From: Phocaeicola faecicola
GTDB lineage: Bacteria > Bacteroidota > Bacteroidia > Bacteroidales > Bacteroidaceae
NCBI RefSeq assembly: GCF_013618865.1
Contig: NZ_JABSOE010000035.1
Location: forward strand, 1 to 44,747
Length of the DNA stretch: 44,747 bases
Direction: 5' to 3'
The notes beneath the pieces are model-generated. The model saw only the letters and a program-made list of their open reading frames with translations. It did not search any database and was not told the DNA's origin. A program made the translations under genes and the position numbers. This document shows positions 35,772 through 44,747 of this stretch, in pieces (the stretch's first letter is position 1; each line of letters opens with the position of its first letter).

Positions 35772-37228
35772 TTCAGTACAATAATTTCAGGTATGTTGAT
35801 TGATTTGCGCAACTCGCTGTTGAACTCCACCAGCTGCATGCGCTCCGGATTCACCGTATGACGGAAATTACGGATGACACTGATGTATCCGAACAATTCG
35901 GAAAGTCCCTTCTCCAGTCCTCCGTTTTCCTCTATCACCTCGGGCAGAGACACCTGCTTGCGCCTTGTCAGTGCCAGGGAAATCCTCCGCTTCAGTACCT
36001 CACGGTCAACCCCATGACTCACAAACAGACGGTCCACCCCGGTCGCGTCAGAGATATCCGCATCAGCCATCTCCAGCACCTGGTCGTAGGTAATGTCGGC
36101 ACTGCGTTCCAGCGTCAGTTTCCGCTCCAGCGGCATGAAAATCTCCGGCTGTGTCTCCACTTCCAGTGAAATCTCCGGCTTGATATTCTGTCCGGCCAGT
36201 TGCAGCAGCAGGGCCTGAATGTCCTGTATCAGCCGCTGCGAAGCCAAGGTCTGCGAAGAACCGTTCTCACAGATAATCCGGCTCAGTTTGTCCGCCATCT
36301 TGTCGTTGGCCTGATACACCTTCTTCCCGCTGTTGTACAGGTAACCCTTCATGTTGCGCAGGAACATATCGTCCTGCTTCATCTGCTTGGCATCCAGTGA
36401 ACTGTACAGATCGCTTACCATCTTGTCCCAGGTATCCTGCATGGACGGCGTCATCAGGAAGTCCCAGAAAGCATAGAAACTCTTTCCCTGCGAACTGGTC
36501 TGCAGTTTTTCAAGGGCATCGAAGGTAAATCCCAGAATGTCTCCCTTGGAAATCTCCCCTTCGGCATGCTTCTGGTAAATCGACTTGGTAATCGACTTGA
36601 AATTGTCTTCCACTTCCTTGAAGTCGGACAGCAGTTCCTTCGCCGTACGGGTGATGTCACGGAAACGCGGAAGCACCTGGTACTCCTCGTACACCACCGC
36701 ACTCTCACCTGCCTGCAGGCTCTGGATCTGGTGTTCAATCTCCATCTTCTTCTGTTCCAGCATCCGGATACGCTCCGAAGCATCTTCGTTGGTAAACTCC
36801 ACCAGTTCCTTGATCTGGCCGAAAAGATTCATGAATTTCGATTCCGTACCCACAAACTCCTCGCGCTTCAGACTAATGAGCCAGTCGATGGCCTTACTGG
36901 CATACGAAGACAGTTCGTAGAACACCTCTCCGCTCTCCTCCTGGTAGTTGCGCAGAAACCCCTTGTCGGTCCACCGCTGGATGTATTTATAGGCCTTCTC
37001 ATCGTACGAATCGAAGCTGGTGATATCGTTTTCCTCATCATTCTCCAGGTGAATCGAACTCAGGTAATCGGTCAGCCTCATGCGCAACGCCTCGTAAGCG
37101 ACCGGTTCACGGTGACGGTAAAAAGTTTTATATAAAAAAAGAATGATAATCTCCCGGTTACGCAGCCTCAGCAGCTCCACACTCGGAGAATTATTCAGTA
37201 TATCAGACAACAGATTTTCTTCAGACAT
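35768..37228 (-). CDS. mksF: MksF/JetA-type kleisin subunit
   Basis: A 486-residue kleisin-like subunit. Its N-terminus is a winged-helix-like region (SPSVELLRLRNREIIILFLYKTF), followed by RYIQRWTDKGFLRNYQEESGEVFYELSSYASKAIDWL, helical middle parts (LVEFTNEDASERIRMLEQKKMEIEHQIQSL) and a C-terminal head-binding part. The open frame reaches 37384, but the first 50 codons do not look like protein and overlap an inverted repeat (37358-37399), so the ATG at 37228 (MSEENLLSDILN) is chosen; 37231 is another ATG. No promoter box was found before it. Confidence 0.87.
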   Translation of the reverse strand: MSEENLLSDILNNSPSVELLRLRNREIIILFLYKTFYRHREPVAYEALRMRLTDYLSSIHLENDEENDITSFDSYDEKAYKYIQRWTDKGFLRNYQEESGEVFYELSSYASKAIDWLISLKREEFVGTESKFMNLFGQIKELVEFTNEDASERIRMLEQKKMEIEHQIQSLQAGESAVVYEEYQVLPRFRDITRTAKELLSDFKEVEDNFKSITKSIYQKHAEGEISKGDILGFTFDALEKLQTSSQGKSFYAFWDFLMTPSMQDTWDKMVSDLYSSLDAKQMKQDDMFLRNMKGYLYNSGKKVYQANDKMADKLSRIICENGSSQTLASQRLIQDIQALLLQLAGQNIKPEISLEVETQPEIFMPLERKLTLERSADITYDQVLEMADADISDATGVDRLFVSHGVDREVLKRRISLALTRRKQVSLPEVIEENGGLEKGLSELFGYISVIRNFRHTVNPERMQLVEFNSELRKSINIPEIIVLK

Positions 37229-37357
37229 CATAACGCTATTCAAAATCGGGCGTGAAGATAATGATTTTTCGCCAAAACTCCCCCATCTCACCCCGGAAGA
37301 ATCCTGCGGAAAAGGATGAAATCTGAATCCTTTTCCCTGAGGATATTCCGCAGACAG

Positions 37358-37399
37358 GCATCCGGCCGTACCTGCCTCAGACAAAGTACGGCCGGATGC
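37358..37399. repeat. 14-bp perfect inverted repeat (hairpin)
   Basis: GCATCCGGCCGTAC (37358-37371) pairs with GTACGGCCGGATGC (37386-37399), loop 14 bases. It is GC-rich and very stable but has no T-run on either side. It could end the phosphodiesterase transcript on the minus strand or shape the region before mksF. Confidence 0.6.
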
Positions 37400-37519
37400 G
37401 ATAATTCTGTTTATTTCAAATCCAGTACGAAGGTGCAGGCGTCTCCGGCATCATCAACGACAGGAAACAGCCCACACATCACACTCAATAAATTTAACAA
37501 AATTCCATATGACAATCAT

Positions 37520-38431
37520 TCAAAAAACAGAGTAAGGAACTTCTCCCGTCCAGGAAGAAGGAGCGGCAACCTGAAAGAGATAAAGTACGGTAGCGGCAGT
37601 GTTGACCGTGTTGTTCGGTTCTTCCAATTTCATGCCGGATTTGATACCCGGACCGGTAATACCCCAGGGTACAATCATTTCATCTTCCGACAGGCCTCCG
37701 TGTCCGTATTCAATGCCTCCGTGGTCGGACAGGAACAGGAAATGAGTGTCTTCGTACAGACCGGCCTTTTTCAACCGCCCGATGAAATCCCCGATTTGCC
37801 GGTCGGCTTCTTCTATCGAACGGATATACTCGGGAGACATCCACTTATGGTTGTGACCGGCGTGGTCGGTATGTACCGAATACAGGAACACCAGTACCGG
37901 CTCTTCCTGATGACGGACAATAAAATCATAAGCCTTCTGATAATTAGGTACATACCCATCGTTCTCCAAGAAGCCGGCTTCATCGAAGTATTTCTGGTTG
38001 TACGGATAAATCAGATTGGCCCAGTTGTAGTAAAACGCAGTACGGCATCCAGGCAAGGCTTCTTTCAGCACCTGAAATACGGAAGGATAAGATCCATCGG
38101 CATCGACAGCTACCGGAGGCAACTGCCTTTTATTGATCTGCCAGTCATTATCGGCCACTCCGTGCTGTTCCGGACCGCTCCCGGTCAGGTGACTGGTCCA
38201 GTTGGGTAAAGTCACCGAAGGCATGACGACCCGTGTTTCCAGCGACAATGCCCCCTGAGACAGCAACTCATCCAGACACGGAGTCCTGGCCGTTTTAAAG
38301 CCATTGACAGAAATCCCGTCGAGGGCAATCAATACCACCCTTTTGGCTTTCGGACGACCGGCGGATACCGCATGCGATACCACAGTAAATAAAGACAACA
38401 AAATAAGCAAATAAATTCGAAAGTTTTTCAT
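37520..38431 (-). CDS. Exported alkaline-phosphatase-superfamily phosphodiesterase
   Basis: A 303-residue protein with a signal peptide (MKNFRIYLLILLSLFTVVSHAVS). The nucleotide pyrophosphatase/phosphodiesterase pattern is clear: Asp38 in RVVLIALDGISVNGF, the nucleophile Thr74 in MPSVTLPNWTSHLTG, His90 in EQHGVADND, YSVHTDHAGHNH and LFLSDHGG. It should split phosphodiester or pyrophosphate bonds in the periplasm. It is shorter than many NPP enzymes and lacks added domains. A -7-like TAAATTTG (38446-38439) lies eight bases before the ATG, which would give an almost leaderless mRNA. No co-directional gene adjoins it, and the substrate is unknown. Confidence 0.87.
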   Translation of the reverse strand: MKNFRIYLLILLSLFTVVSHAVSAGRPKAKRVVLIALDGISVNGFKTARTPCLDELLSQGALSLETRVVMPSVTLPNWTSHLTGSGPEQHGVADNDWQINKRQLPPVAVDADGSYPSVFQVLKEALPGCRTAFYYNWANLIYPYNQKYFDEAGFLENDGYVPNYQKAYDFIVRHQEEPVLVFLYSVHTDHAGHNHKWMSPEYIRSIEEADRQIGDFIGRLKKAGLYEDTHFLFLSDHGGIEYGHGGLSEDEMIVPWGITGPGIKSGMKLEEPNNTVNTAATVLYLFQVAAPSSWTGEVPYSVF

Positions 38432-38846
38432 AAGTCAACAAATTTAAGATCATTCCATTTCAATAGCGTGAAGAAGTTCCATTCTTTCCGGCAGCCCCGA
38501 TCCCTCGGAACCGGACTCTCTGTACCTCCTCATGCTTTCCTCTCTTTTCATCCCTGAAAAAGCCGGGACTATCCGCTTCTCCCGATGAAAGAAACAAGCA
38601 GCCCGACGACTGGAAAAAAGATATCTATCGTCACGCATCACACAATATGTACCTTTTAAAGAGAAAATGTAAGTACTAATGTATGAAATAATTTTTAAGA
38701 GAGAAATTCAACAGCGGCTAATTTCAAAGAAAGACAGCAAAATCAGGATAGCTGCTAAAACTTCCATGAAAATTACACGATGCGCTTTTTTTACTGTCAT
38801 TCCGCAGAAACTCTTTCAAATAATGCCGCGGAAACATTTTTTTTCT

Positions 38847-38854
38847 TACCTTTG
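38847..38854 (+). promoter_or_regulatory. -7 box of the thiamin operon
   Basis: TACCTTTG matches TAnnTTTG. The -33 position about 20 bases upstream (tttcaaataatgcc) has no good TTG. Transcription near 38861 would begin ten bases before the riboswitch. The preceding stretch, 38450-38840, shows no other feature. Confidence 0.55.
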
Positions 38855-38870
38855 CTTCCGGTAAAAGTAA

Positions 38871-38949
38871 AACAAAGGGGTGCCCTACCCGACGGGCTGA
38901 GATCATACCCTATGAACCTGATGCGGTTAGTACCGACGAAGGGATTGTT
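38871..38949 (+). promoter_or_regulatory. TPP riboswitch (THI element)
   Basis: The conserved parts occur in order: GGGGTGCCC (38877-38885), GGGCTGAGA, ATACCC, TATGAACCTGATGCGGTTAG, TACCGACGAAGGGA. The ends AACAA (38871-38875) and TTGTT (38945-38949) can form helix P1. It sits before thiS and should lower expression of the operon when thiamin diphosphate is plentiful. Between 38950 and 39085 no clear rho-independent terminator is seen, so control may be at translation. Confidence 0.96.
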
Positions 38950-39085
38950 ATTTTGCATCATATGTTATTTTCCCTCCCGCTCTGCCGGAAAACTCTTTGG
39001 ATTACTTTCAACAGGACAAATTCATTGTATAATGCGCTTGTGCCCTGCACCTGTATGGAACAAGCCCAACAAATAATCGTACGTT

Positions 39086-39283
39086 ATGAAAGTATTGGTA
39101 AACAACAAGGAGACGGAACTGAACGGCAGCACCGTGGCCGACTTGGTCAGGGAACTGGCGTTGCCGGAAAAAGGAGTAGCCATCGCACTGCAGAACCGCA
39201 TTGTGCCCCGCACGCAGTGGGAGCAGCAGCCGCTGCAGGAAGGAGATTCACTGGTAATCATTAAAGCGGCTTGTGGAGGATAA
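39086..39283 (+). CDS. thiS: ThiS sulfur carrier protein
   Basis: A 65-residue beta-grasp protein that ends in IIKAACGG. The C-terminal Gly-Gly is adenylated by ThiF and thiocarboxylated before sulfur passes to the thiazole synthase ThiG. MKVLVNNKETELNGSTVADLVREL is the typical ThiS opening. It is the first gene after the TPP riboswitch, three bases before thiE. Confidence 0.96.
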   Translation: MKVLVNNKETELNGSTVADLVRELALPEKGVAIALQNRIVPRTQWEQQPLQEGDSLVIIKAACGG

Positions 39284-39286
39284 GGC

Positions 39287-39901
39287 ATGGAACTGCAATT
39301 CATTACTCATTTCACTGAAAAATATTCTTATTTCGACGCTGCGCATCTGGCACTCGAAGGAGGCTGCCGCTGGATTCAGTTGCGCATGAAAGAGGCACCG
39401 GAAGCTGAAGTAGAGGCAGAAGCCATACGTGTACGCGACCTGTGCCGGAAGTACGGAGCGACTTTCATCATCGATGACCATGTGGCACTGGCAAAAAAGG
39501 TACAGGCCGACGGAGTGCATCTGGGAAAGAACGACATGCCCATCGAGGAGGCACGACGGATACTGGGAGATGCGTTCATCATCGGGGGTACAGCCAATAC
39601 GTTCGAGGATGTGAAACGCCACTGGCAGGCAGGGGCAAACTACATCGGTTGCGGTCCCTTCCGCTTTACGACGACCAAGAAAAACCTCAGTCCGATTCTG
39701 GGTCTGGAGGGATATCGTCAGATCCTGCAGCAGATGAAGGCAGCAGGCATTACCCTTCCGGTAGTAGCCATCGGCGGAATTACCTATGAGGACATTCCGG
39801 ACATCCTGCAGACGGGAGTAAGCGGTATCGCACTGAGCGGAAGTATCCTGCGCGCGGAAAATCCGGTGGAGGAAGTCCGCCGGATACTGAGCCTCGGATA
39901 A
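39287..39901 (+). CDS. thiE: Thiamin phosphate synthase ThiE
   Basis: A 204-residue TIM-barrel enzyme that joins the pyrimidine pyrophosphate and thiazole phosphate. Family marks are IQLRMKEAPEAEVE, ATFIIDDHVALAKKVQADGVHLGKNDMP, GGTANTFEDVKRHW, YIGCGPFRFTTTKKNLSPILG and VVAIGGITYEDIPDILQTGVSGIALSGSI. The QLRMKE variant of the QLR(E/D)K motif is used in several Bacteroidetes. It lies three bases after thiS. A 206-base gap with two hairpins separates it from thiG. Confidence 0.95.
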   Translation: MELQFITHFTEKYSYFDAAHLALEGGCRWIQLRMKEAPEAEVEAEAIRVRDLCRKYGATFIIDDHVALAKKVQADGVHLGKNDMPIEEARRILGDAFIIGGTANTFEDVKRHWQAGANYIGCGPFRFTTTKKNLSPILGLEGYRQILQQMKAAGITLPVVAIGGITYEDIPDILQTGVSGIALSGSILRAENPVEEVRRILSLG

Positions 39902-39923
39902 GGCGGAACCACCAGGGGGCTGT

Positions 39924-40019
39924 GTATCCGCATGCATCCCCATCGAAGGCTTCATGCGGCTGATACTGCGTTGGAACATCGTATGGTGGAAACTCAACCT
40001 GACATAGTGAAGATTCCAC
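39924..40019 (+). repeat. Two hairpins in the thiE-thiG gap
   Basis: CCGCATG pairs with CATGCGG inside an outer GTATC/GATAC pairing (39924-39966), and GTGGAA pairs with TTCCAC further on (39986-39991, 40014-40019). The gap has no convincing gene. These may be mRNA-processing or stability elements between the cistrons; no T-run follows. Confidence 0.4.
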
Positions 40020-40107
40020 TGGCAGACTCATCACCTGCAGGGACGTCACGAGTGAAGCCGGATTTTATTGAATCAGTATTGTATTATCAAATTCATTATC
40101 ACCGAAT

Positions 40108-40884
40108 ATGGAAAAATTAGTCATTGCCGGACGGGAATTCAACTCCCGCCTGTTTCTGGGAACCGGAAAATTTAATTCAAATGCCGTAATGGAAGAAGCC
40201 ATCCTGGCTTCGGGTACGGAAATGGTTACGGTAGCCATGAAGCGTATCGAACTGGAAGACAAGAACGACGACATGCTGCACCACATACAGCATCCGCATA
40301 TCCAATTGTTGCCGAACACCTCGGGGGTACGTACAGCTGAGGAAGCGGTATTTGCGGCCCAAATGGCACGTGAGGCTTTCGGAACCAACTGGCTGAAACT
40401 GGAGATCCACCCGGATCCGCGATACCTGCTGCCGGATTCTACCGAAACCCTGAAGGCTACTGAAGAGTTGGTAAAACTGGGATTCGTTGTGTTGCCTTAC
40501 TGCCAGGCCGACCCGACGCTTTGCAAGCGGCTGGAAGAGGCTGGTGCGGCTACAGTCATGCCATTGGCTGCCCCCATCGGTACCAACAAGGGATTGCAGA
40601 CACGCGACTTCCTGCGCATCATCATCGAACAAAGCAATGTACCGGTAGTCGTTGACGCGGGAATCGGAGCCCCCAGCCACGCTGCGGAAGCCATGGAAAT
40701 GGGAGCTGCTGCCTGTCTGGTCAATACCGCGATTGCCGTAGCCGGAAACCCGGTGGAAATGGCCCGTGCCTTCAGCGAAGCGGTAGTCGCCGGACGCCGT
40801 GCCTACGAGGCAGGTCTGGGAATGCAGAGTGTGGACATGACGGCTTCGGCTTCTTCTCCGCTGACTGCTTTCTTGAATGAATAA
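40108..40884 (+). CDS. thiG: Thiazole synthase ThiG
   Basis: A 258-residue TIM-barrel enzyme that builds the thiazole phosphate from deoxyxylulose phosphate, dehydroglycine and the ThiS thiocarboxylate. The Schiff-base lysine is expected at Lys97 in [11 protein letters not shown]. Other marks are [12 protein letters not shown] at the start, [37 protein letters not shown], and [20 protein letters not shown]. The C-terminus is complete. It lies 33 bases before thiC. Confidence 0.96.
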   Translation: MEKLVIAGREFNSRLFLGTGKFNSNAVMEEAILASGTEMVTVAMKRIELEDKNDDMLHHIQHPHIQLLPNTSGVRTAEEAVFAAQMAREAFGTNWLKLEIHPDPRYLLPDSTETLKATEELVKLGFVVLPYCQADPTLCKRLEEAGAATVMPLAAPIGTNKGLQTRDFLRIIIEQSNVPVVVDAGIGAPSHAAEAMEMGAAACLVNTAIAVAGNPVEMARAFSEAVVAGRRAYEAGLGMQSVDMTASASSPLTAFLNE

Positions 40885-40893
40885 AAAATTTAA

Positions 40894-42612
<1,719 letters not shown>

Positions 42613-42634
42613 TCTATTAAATTGGACAAACGAA

Positions 42635-43771
42635 ATGTTTAGTGAAGAACTTGAGAAAATCAGTTGGGAGGAAACCACCCGAAAGATTTATGCCAAGACC
42701 GAAGCCGATGTGCTCCGTGCCCTGAGCAAGAGCCGTTGTGACGTGGAGGATTTCATGGCACTCATCTCACCGGCCGCAGAGAAATTTCTGGAACCGATGG
42801 CACGGTTGAGCCGCAAATATACGGAAGAGCGTTTCGGGAAAACCATGTCGATGTTTATCCCGCTGTACATTACCAATTCGTGTACCAACTCGTGTGTATA
42901 TTGTGGCTTCCACATCAGCAACCCGATGGCCCGTACCATTCTGACACCGGAAGAAATCGAAAATGAATACAAGGCCATCAAGAAGCTGGGCCCGTTCGAG
43001 AACCTGCTGATTGTCACCGGTGAGAATCCGGCAAAGGCGGGAGTTCCGTATATCGCTAAGGCACTCGACCTGGCAAAGCCGTATTTCTCCAACCTGAAGA
43101 TTGAGGTAATGCCCCTGAAGGCGGAAGAATATGCCGAACTGGTACAGCACGGCCTGAACGGGGTCATCTGTTTCCAGGAGACATACAACAAGGCACGGTA
43201 CAATGTGTATCATCCCCGGGGCATGAAGTCGAAGTTCGAATGGCGTGTCAACGGATTTGACCGTATGGGACAGGCGGGTGTTCACTCCATCGGCATGGGC
43301 GTACTGATCGGTCTGGAAGACTGGCGTACGGACGTTACGATGATGGCCTACCACTTGCGTTACCTGCAGAAGAAATACTGGAAGACAAAATACAGTGTGA
43401 ACTTCCCGCGCATGCGCCCGGCAGAAAACGAAGGTTTCCAGCCGAATGTCATCATGAGCGACAAAGAACTGGCACAGGTGACTTTTGCCATGCGTATTTT
43501 CGACCATGATGTGGACATTTCTTACTCTACCCGCGAACCGGCACACATCCGTGACAACATGGCTACACTGGGCGTCACCACTATGAGTGCGGAGAGCAAG
43601 ACAGAACCGGGAGGATACTATACCTATCCTCAGGCACTGGAACAGTTCCATATCAGCGATGACCGTACGGCCGTAGAAGTAGAAAAAGCCCTGAAGGCCT
43701 TGGGTCGCGAACCGGTATGGAAGGACTGGGACGCTTCGTTCGACTGTTGCCATACGGAGAAGGTCGGATGA
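42635..43771 (+). CDS. thiH: 2-iminoacetate synthase ThiH
   Basis: A 378-residue radical SAM enzyme that splits tyrosine to give dehydroglycine for ThiG. The cluster motif CxxxCxxC is Cys83, Cys87 and Cys90 (CTNSCVYCGF). Other marks are LIVTGENPAKAGVPYI, GVICFQETYNKARYNVYHPRGMKS, GMGVLIGLEDWRTDV and SVNFPRMRPAENEG. Presence of thiH rather than thiO fits an anaerobe. It lies 22 bases after thiC and ends 74 bases before thiF. Confidence 0.96.
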   Translation: MFSEELEKISWEETTRKIYAKTEADVLRALSKSRCDVEDFMALISPAAEKFLEPMARLSRKYTEERFGKTMSMFIPLYITNSCTNSCVYCGFHISNPMARTILTPEEIENEYKAIKKLGPFENLLIVTGENPAKAGVPYIAKALDLAKPYFSNLKIEVMPLKAEEYAELVQHGLNGVICFQETYNKARYNVYHPRGMKSKFEWRVNGFDRMGQAGVHSIGMGVLIGLEDWRTDVTMMAYHLRYLQKKYWKTKYSVNFPRMRPAENEGFQPNVIMSDKELAQVTFAMRIFDHDVDISYSTREPAHIRDNMATLGVTTMSAESKTEPGGYYTYPQALEQFHISDDRTAVEVEKALKALGREPVWKDWDASFDCCHTEKVG

Positions 43772-43845
43772 GCGGAAACGGAGAGTAAGTACCGGAAAAG
43801 CGGAAAAGAGTTGAATCAATCAGAAAAACGATTTTAAACAGTTTT

Positions 43846-44538
43846 ATGGAGAGATATAGCAGACAGATGATGCTGCCGGAGATCGGTGAAGCCGGTCAGG
43901 AAAAGCTGAGAAACGCAAAGGTATTGATCGTGGGTGTAGGCGGACTGGGTTCGCCCATTGCCCTGTATCTGGCCGGAGCGGGGGTAGGAACCCTTGGAGT
44001 GATTGATGAGGATGTGGTGAGTGAGAGCAATCTCCAACGGCAAGTACTTTACACGGAAGCAGAGGTAGGATTGCCCAAGGCGATTCAGGCCAAGCAGCGC
44101 CTTGAGGCGTTGAACCGGGATATCTGTGTGCAGGCGTATCCGGTACGGCTGACTTCCGAAAATGCGGCTGACATCCTTTCGGAATATGACATTGTGGTGG
44201 ACGGATGTGACAACTTCCAGACGCGGTATCTGATCAATGATACTTGCCTGCGGCTGAATAAAGTATATGTTTACGGAGCCATCCGTGCTTTCGACGGACA
44301 GGTATCGGTTTTCAATTACAAGAAAGGAAAGAACTACCGCGACCTGTTTCCGGATGAAGCCGGGATGTACGATATGCCGGCTCCTCCGAAAGGAGTACTG
44401 GGAGTCACTCCGGGACTGGTAGGCTGTGCCGAAGCCAACGAAGTCATCAAGATAATCTGCGGCTACGGAGAGGTGCTGGACGGACGGTTGCTGCAGATTG
44501 ACCTGGGCACCATGCAGAGTTTCATACTGGAGTTTTGA
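43846..44538 (+). CDS. thiF: ThiF-type adenylyltransferase
   Basis: A 230-residue E1-like enzyme that adenylates the ThiS C-terminus. Visible are RYSRQMMLPEIGEAGQEKL, the ATP site VLIVGVGGLGSPIALYLAGAGVG, DEDVVSESNLQRQVLYTEAEVG, and VVDGCDNFQTRYLIND. The zinc-binding CxxC pairs usual in MoeB/ThiF are not seen: the matching loop reads NYRDLFPDEAGMYD, and the end has no CxxC. Last gene of the operon, followed by a terminator at 44574. A broader role in thiolation is possible, but operon position favours ThiF. Confidence 0.9.
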   Translation: MERYSRQMMLPEIGEAGQEKLRNAKVLIVGVGGLGSPIALYLAGAGVGTLGVIDEDVVSESNLQRQVLYTEAEVGLPKAIQAKQRLEALNRDICVQAYPVRLTSENAADILSEYDIVVDGCDNFQTRYLINDTCLRLNKVYVYGAIRAFDGQVSVFNYKKGKNYRDLFPDEAGMYDMPAPPKGVLGVTPGLVGCAEANEVIKIICGYGEVLDGRLLQIDLGTMQSFILEF

Positions 44539-44573
44539 CGGCGGGCACCTGCACCGGGAGTCAAGAACAAAGG

Positions 44574-44615
44574 AGGCCGTCTCAGGCAATGATGTCTGAG
44601 GCGGCCTTCATCTTT
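44574..44615 (+). terminator. Terminator of the thiamin operon
   Basis: A 12-bp stem with one G-U pair (44574-44585 with 44596-44607) and a 10-base loop is followed by tcatctttt. It ends the transcript 35 bases after thiF. Confidence 0.85.
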
Positions 44616-44620
44616 TCATG

Positions 44621-44645
44621 GGCACTATAAAATATTTTGTGTAAA
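44621..44645 (+). mobile_element. Possible left terminal repeat of an IS256-like element
   Basis: The 25 bases from GGCACTATAAAA to TTTTGTGTAAA resemble, in length and in the closing GTGTAAA, the terminal repeats recalled for IS256-family elements. A blocking hairpin, a promoter and a short start of a gene follow at once, as in many insertion sequences. The right end and the transposase are outside the window, so this remains a guess. Confidence 0.3.
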
Positions 44646-44648
44646 TGG

Positions 44649-44698
44649 AAAATACGGGATTCAAGTTTGAGTCGCGTATTTTTTATTTTATAGATTTG
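44649..44698 (+). promoter_or_regulatory. Hairpin terminator overlapping a promoter
   Basis: AAAATACG (44649-44656) pairs with CGTATTTT, and inside it GATTCAA with TTGAGTC, followed by TTATTTTAT: a terminator that would stop transcripts coming from the left. The -33 TTTG (44666-44669) lies in the hairpin, and TAGATTTG (44691-44698) is a full -7 box 21 bases on, so a new transcript starts right after it. Confidence 0.6.
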
Positions 44699-44714
44699 CA
44701 AAATGAAGAAGATT

Positions 44715-44747
44715 ATGAAAGAAAAGAATCAAGTAGTGCCTGATGAG
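44715..44747 (+). CDS. Start of an unidentified gene cut by the window edge
   Basis: The frame MKEKNQVVPDE runs off the right end; an in-frame ATG at 44703 (MKKI) comes before it. Because the -7 box ends at 44698, transcription would start near 44705, so the ATG at 44715 is preferred. Eleven residues are too few to name a family; a transposase is possible given the upstream repeat-like sequence. Confidence 0.4.
   Translation, partial: MKEKNQVVPDE

Noticed and set aside
31817..37228. Complete Wadjet defence system
   Set aside because: JetA, JetB and JetC equivalents are present, but no JetD nuclease is encoded on either side, so the defence call is not supported here.
38450..38641. 63-codon leftward frame upstream of the phosphodiesterase
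   Set aside because: Arg/Glu-rich with no motif, no promoter and no plausible operon partner.
39932..40120. 62-codon frame in the thiE-thiG gap
   Set aside because: No similarity to any thiamin protein, His/Arg-rich start, and it runs into thiG out of frame.

Overview
The window is a chromosome segment from a Bacteroidales species, most likely a gut Bacteroides or Phocaeicola relative. The evidence is a SusC/SusD pair with a hybrid two-component regulator, GH92 and GH97 enzymes with export signals, the 5' end of a Bacteroides-type 16S gene, and promoters of the Bacteroidetes form (TTG or TTTG, about 20 bases, then TAnnTTTG). Species cannot be fixed from the sequence alone.

Layout from left to right. 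(1) 1-335: the start of a 16S rRNA gene read leftwards, with its leader and promoter. (2) 736-14890: a polysaccharide utilization locus with a leftward hybrid two-component regulator and a rightward set of susC, susD, S-type sulfatase, GH29 fucosidase and a second S-type sulfatase. It fits import and trimming of a sulfated, fucosylated glycan such as mucin. (3) 15294-18182: a leftward operon for an HPr-kinase-like protein, a soluble Ser/His signal-peptidase-like protein, a PqqD-like protein and a PF14907-type nucleotidyltransferase. No substrate is recognisable. It faces a rightward CbxX/CfxQ-type AAA+ ATPase (18623-20524). This is the least explained part of the window. (4) 20769-22763: a stand-alone GH97 enzyme of the retaining alpha-galactosidase type. 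(5) 23032-30321: a leftward mannoside operon (phosphomannose-isomerase-like fusion, ROK kinase, GH92 mannosidase, sugar MFS transporter) divergent from a GntR/HutC repressor gene, with near mirror-image promoters between them. (6) 30533-37228: an MksF-MksE-MksB condensin operon (the JetABC part of Wadjet) without its nuclease partner, followed by an M23 peptidase. (7) 37520-38431: an exported phosphodiesterase. (8) 38847-44612: a thiamin operon, thiS-thiE-thiG-thiC-thiH-thiF, behind a TPP riboswitch and closed by a terminator. (9) 44621-44747: a terminator hairpin, a promoter and the first codons of a gene that runs off the edge, possibly the left end of an insertion sequence.

Most genes are complete and typical of their families. 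Transcription units are well separated: hairpins close nearly every operon and Bacteroidetes promoter boxes sit at several operon starts. No CRISPR array, tRNA gene or phage gene was seen.
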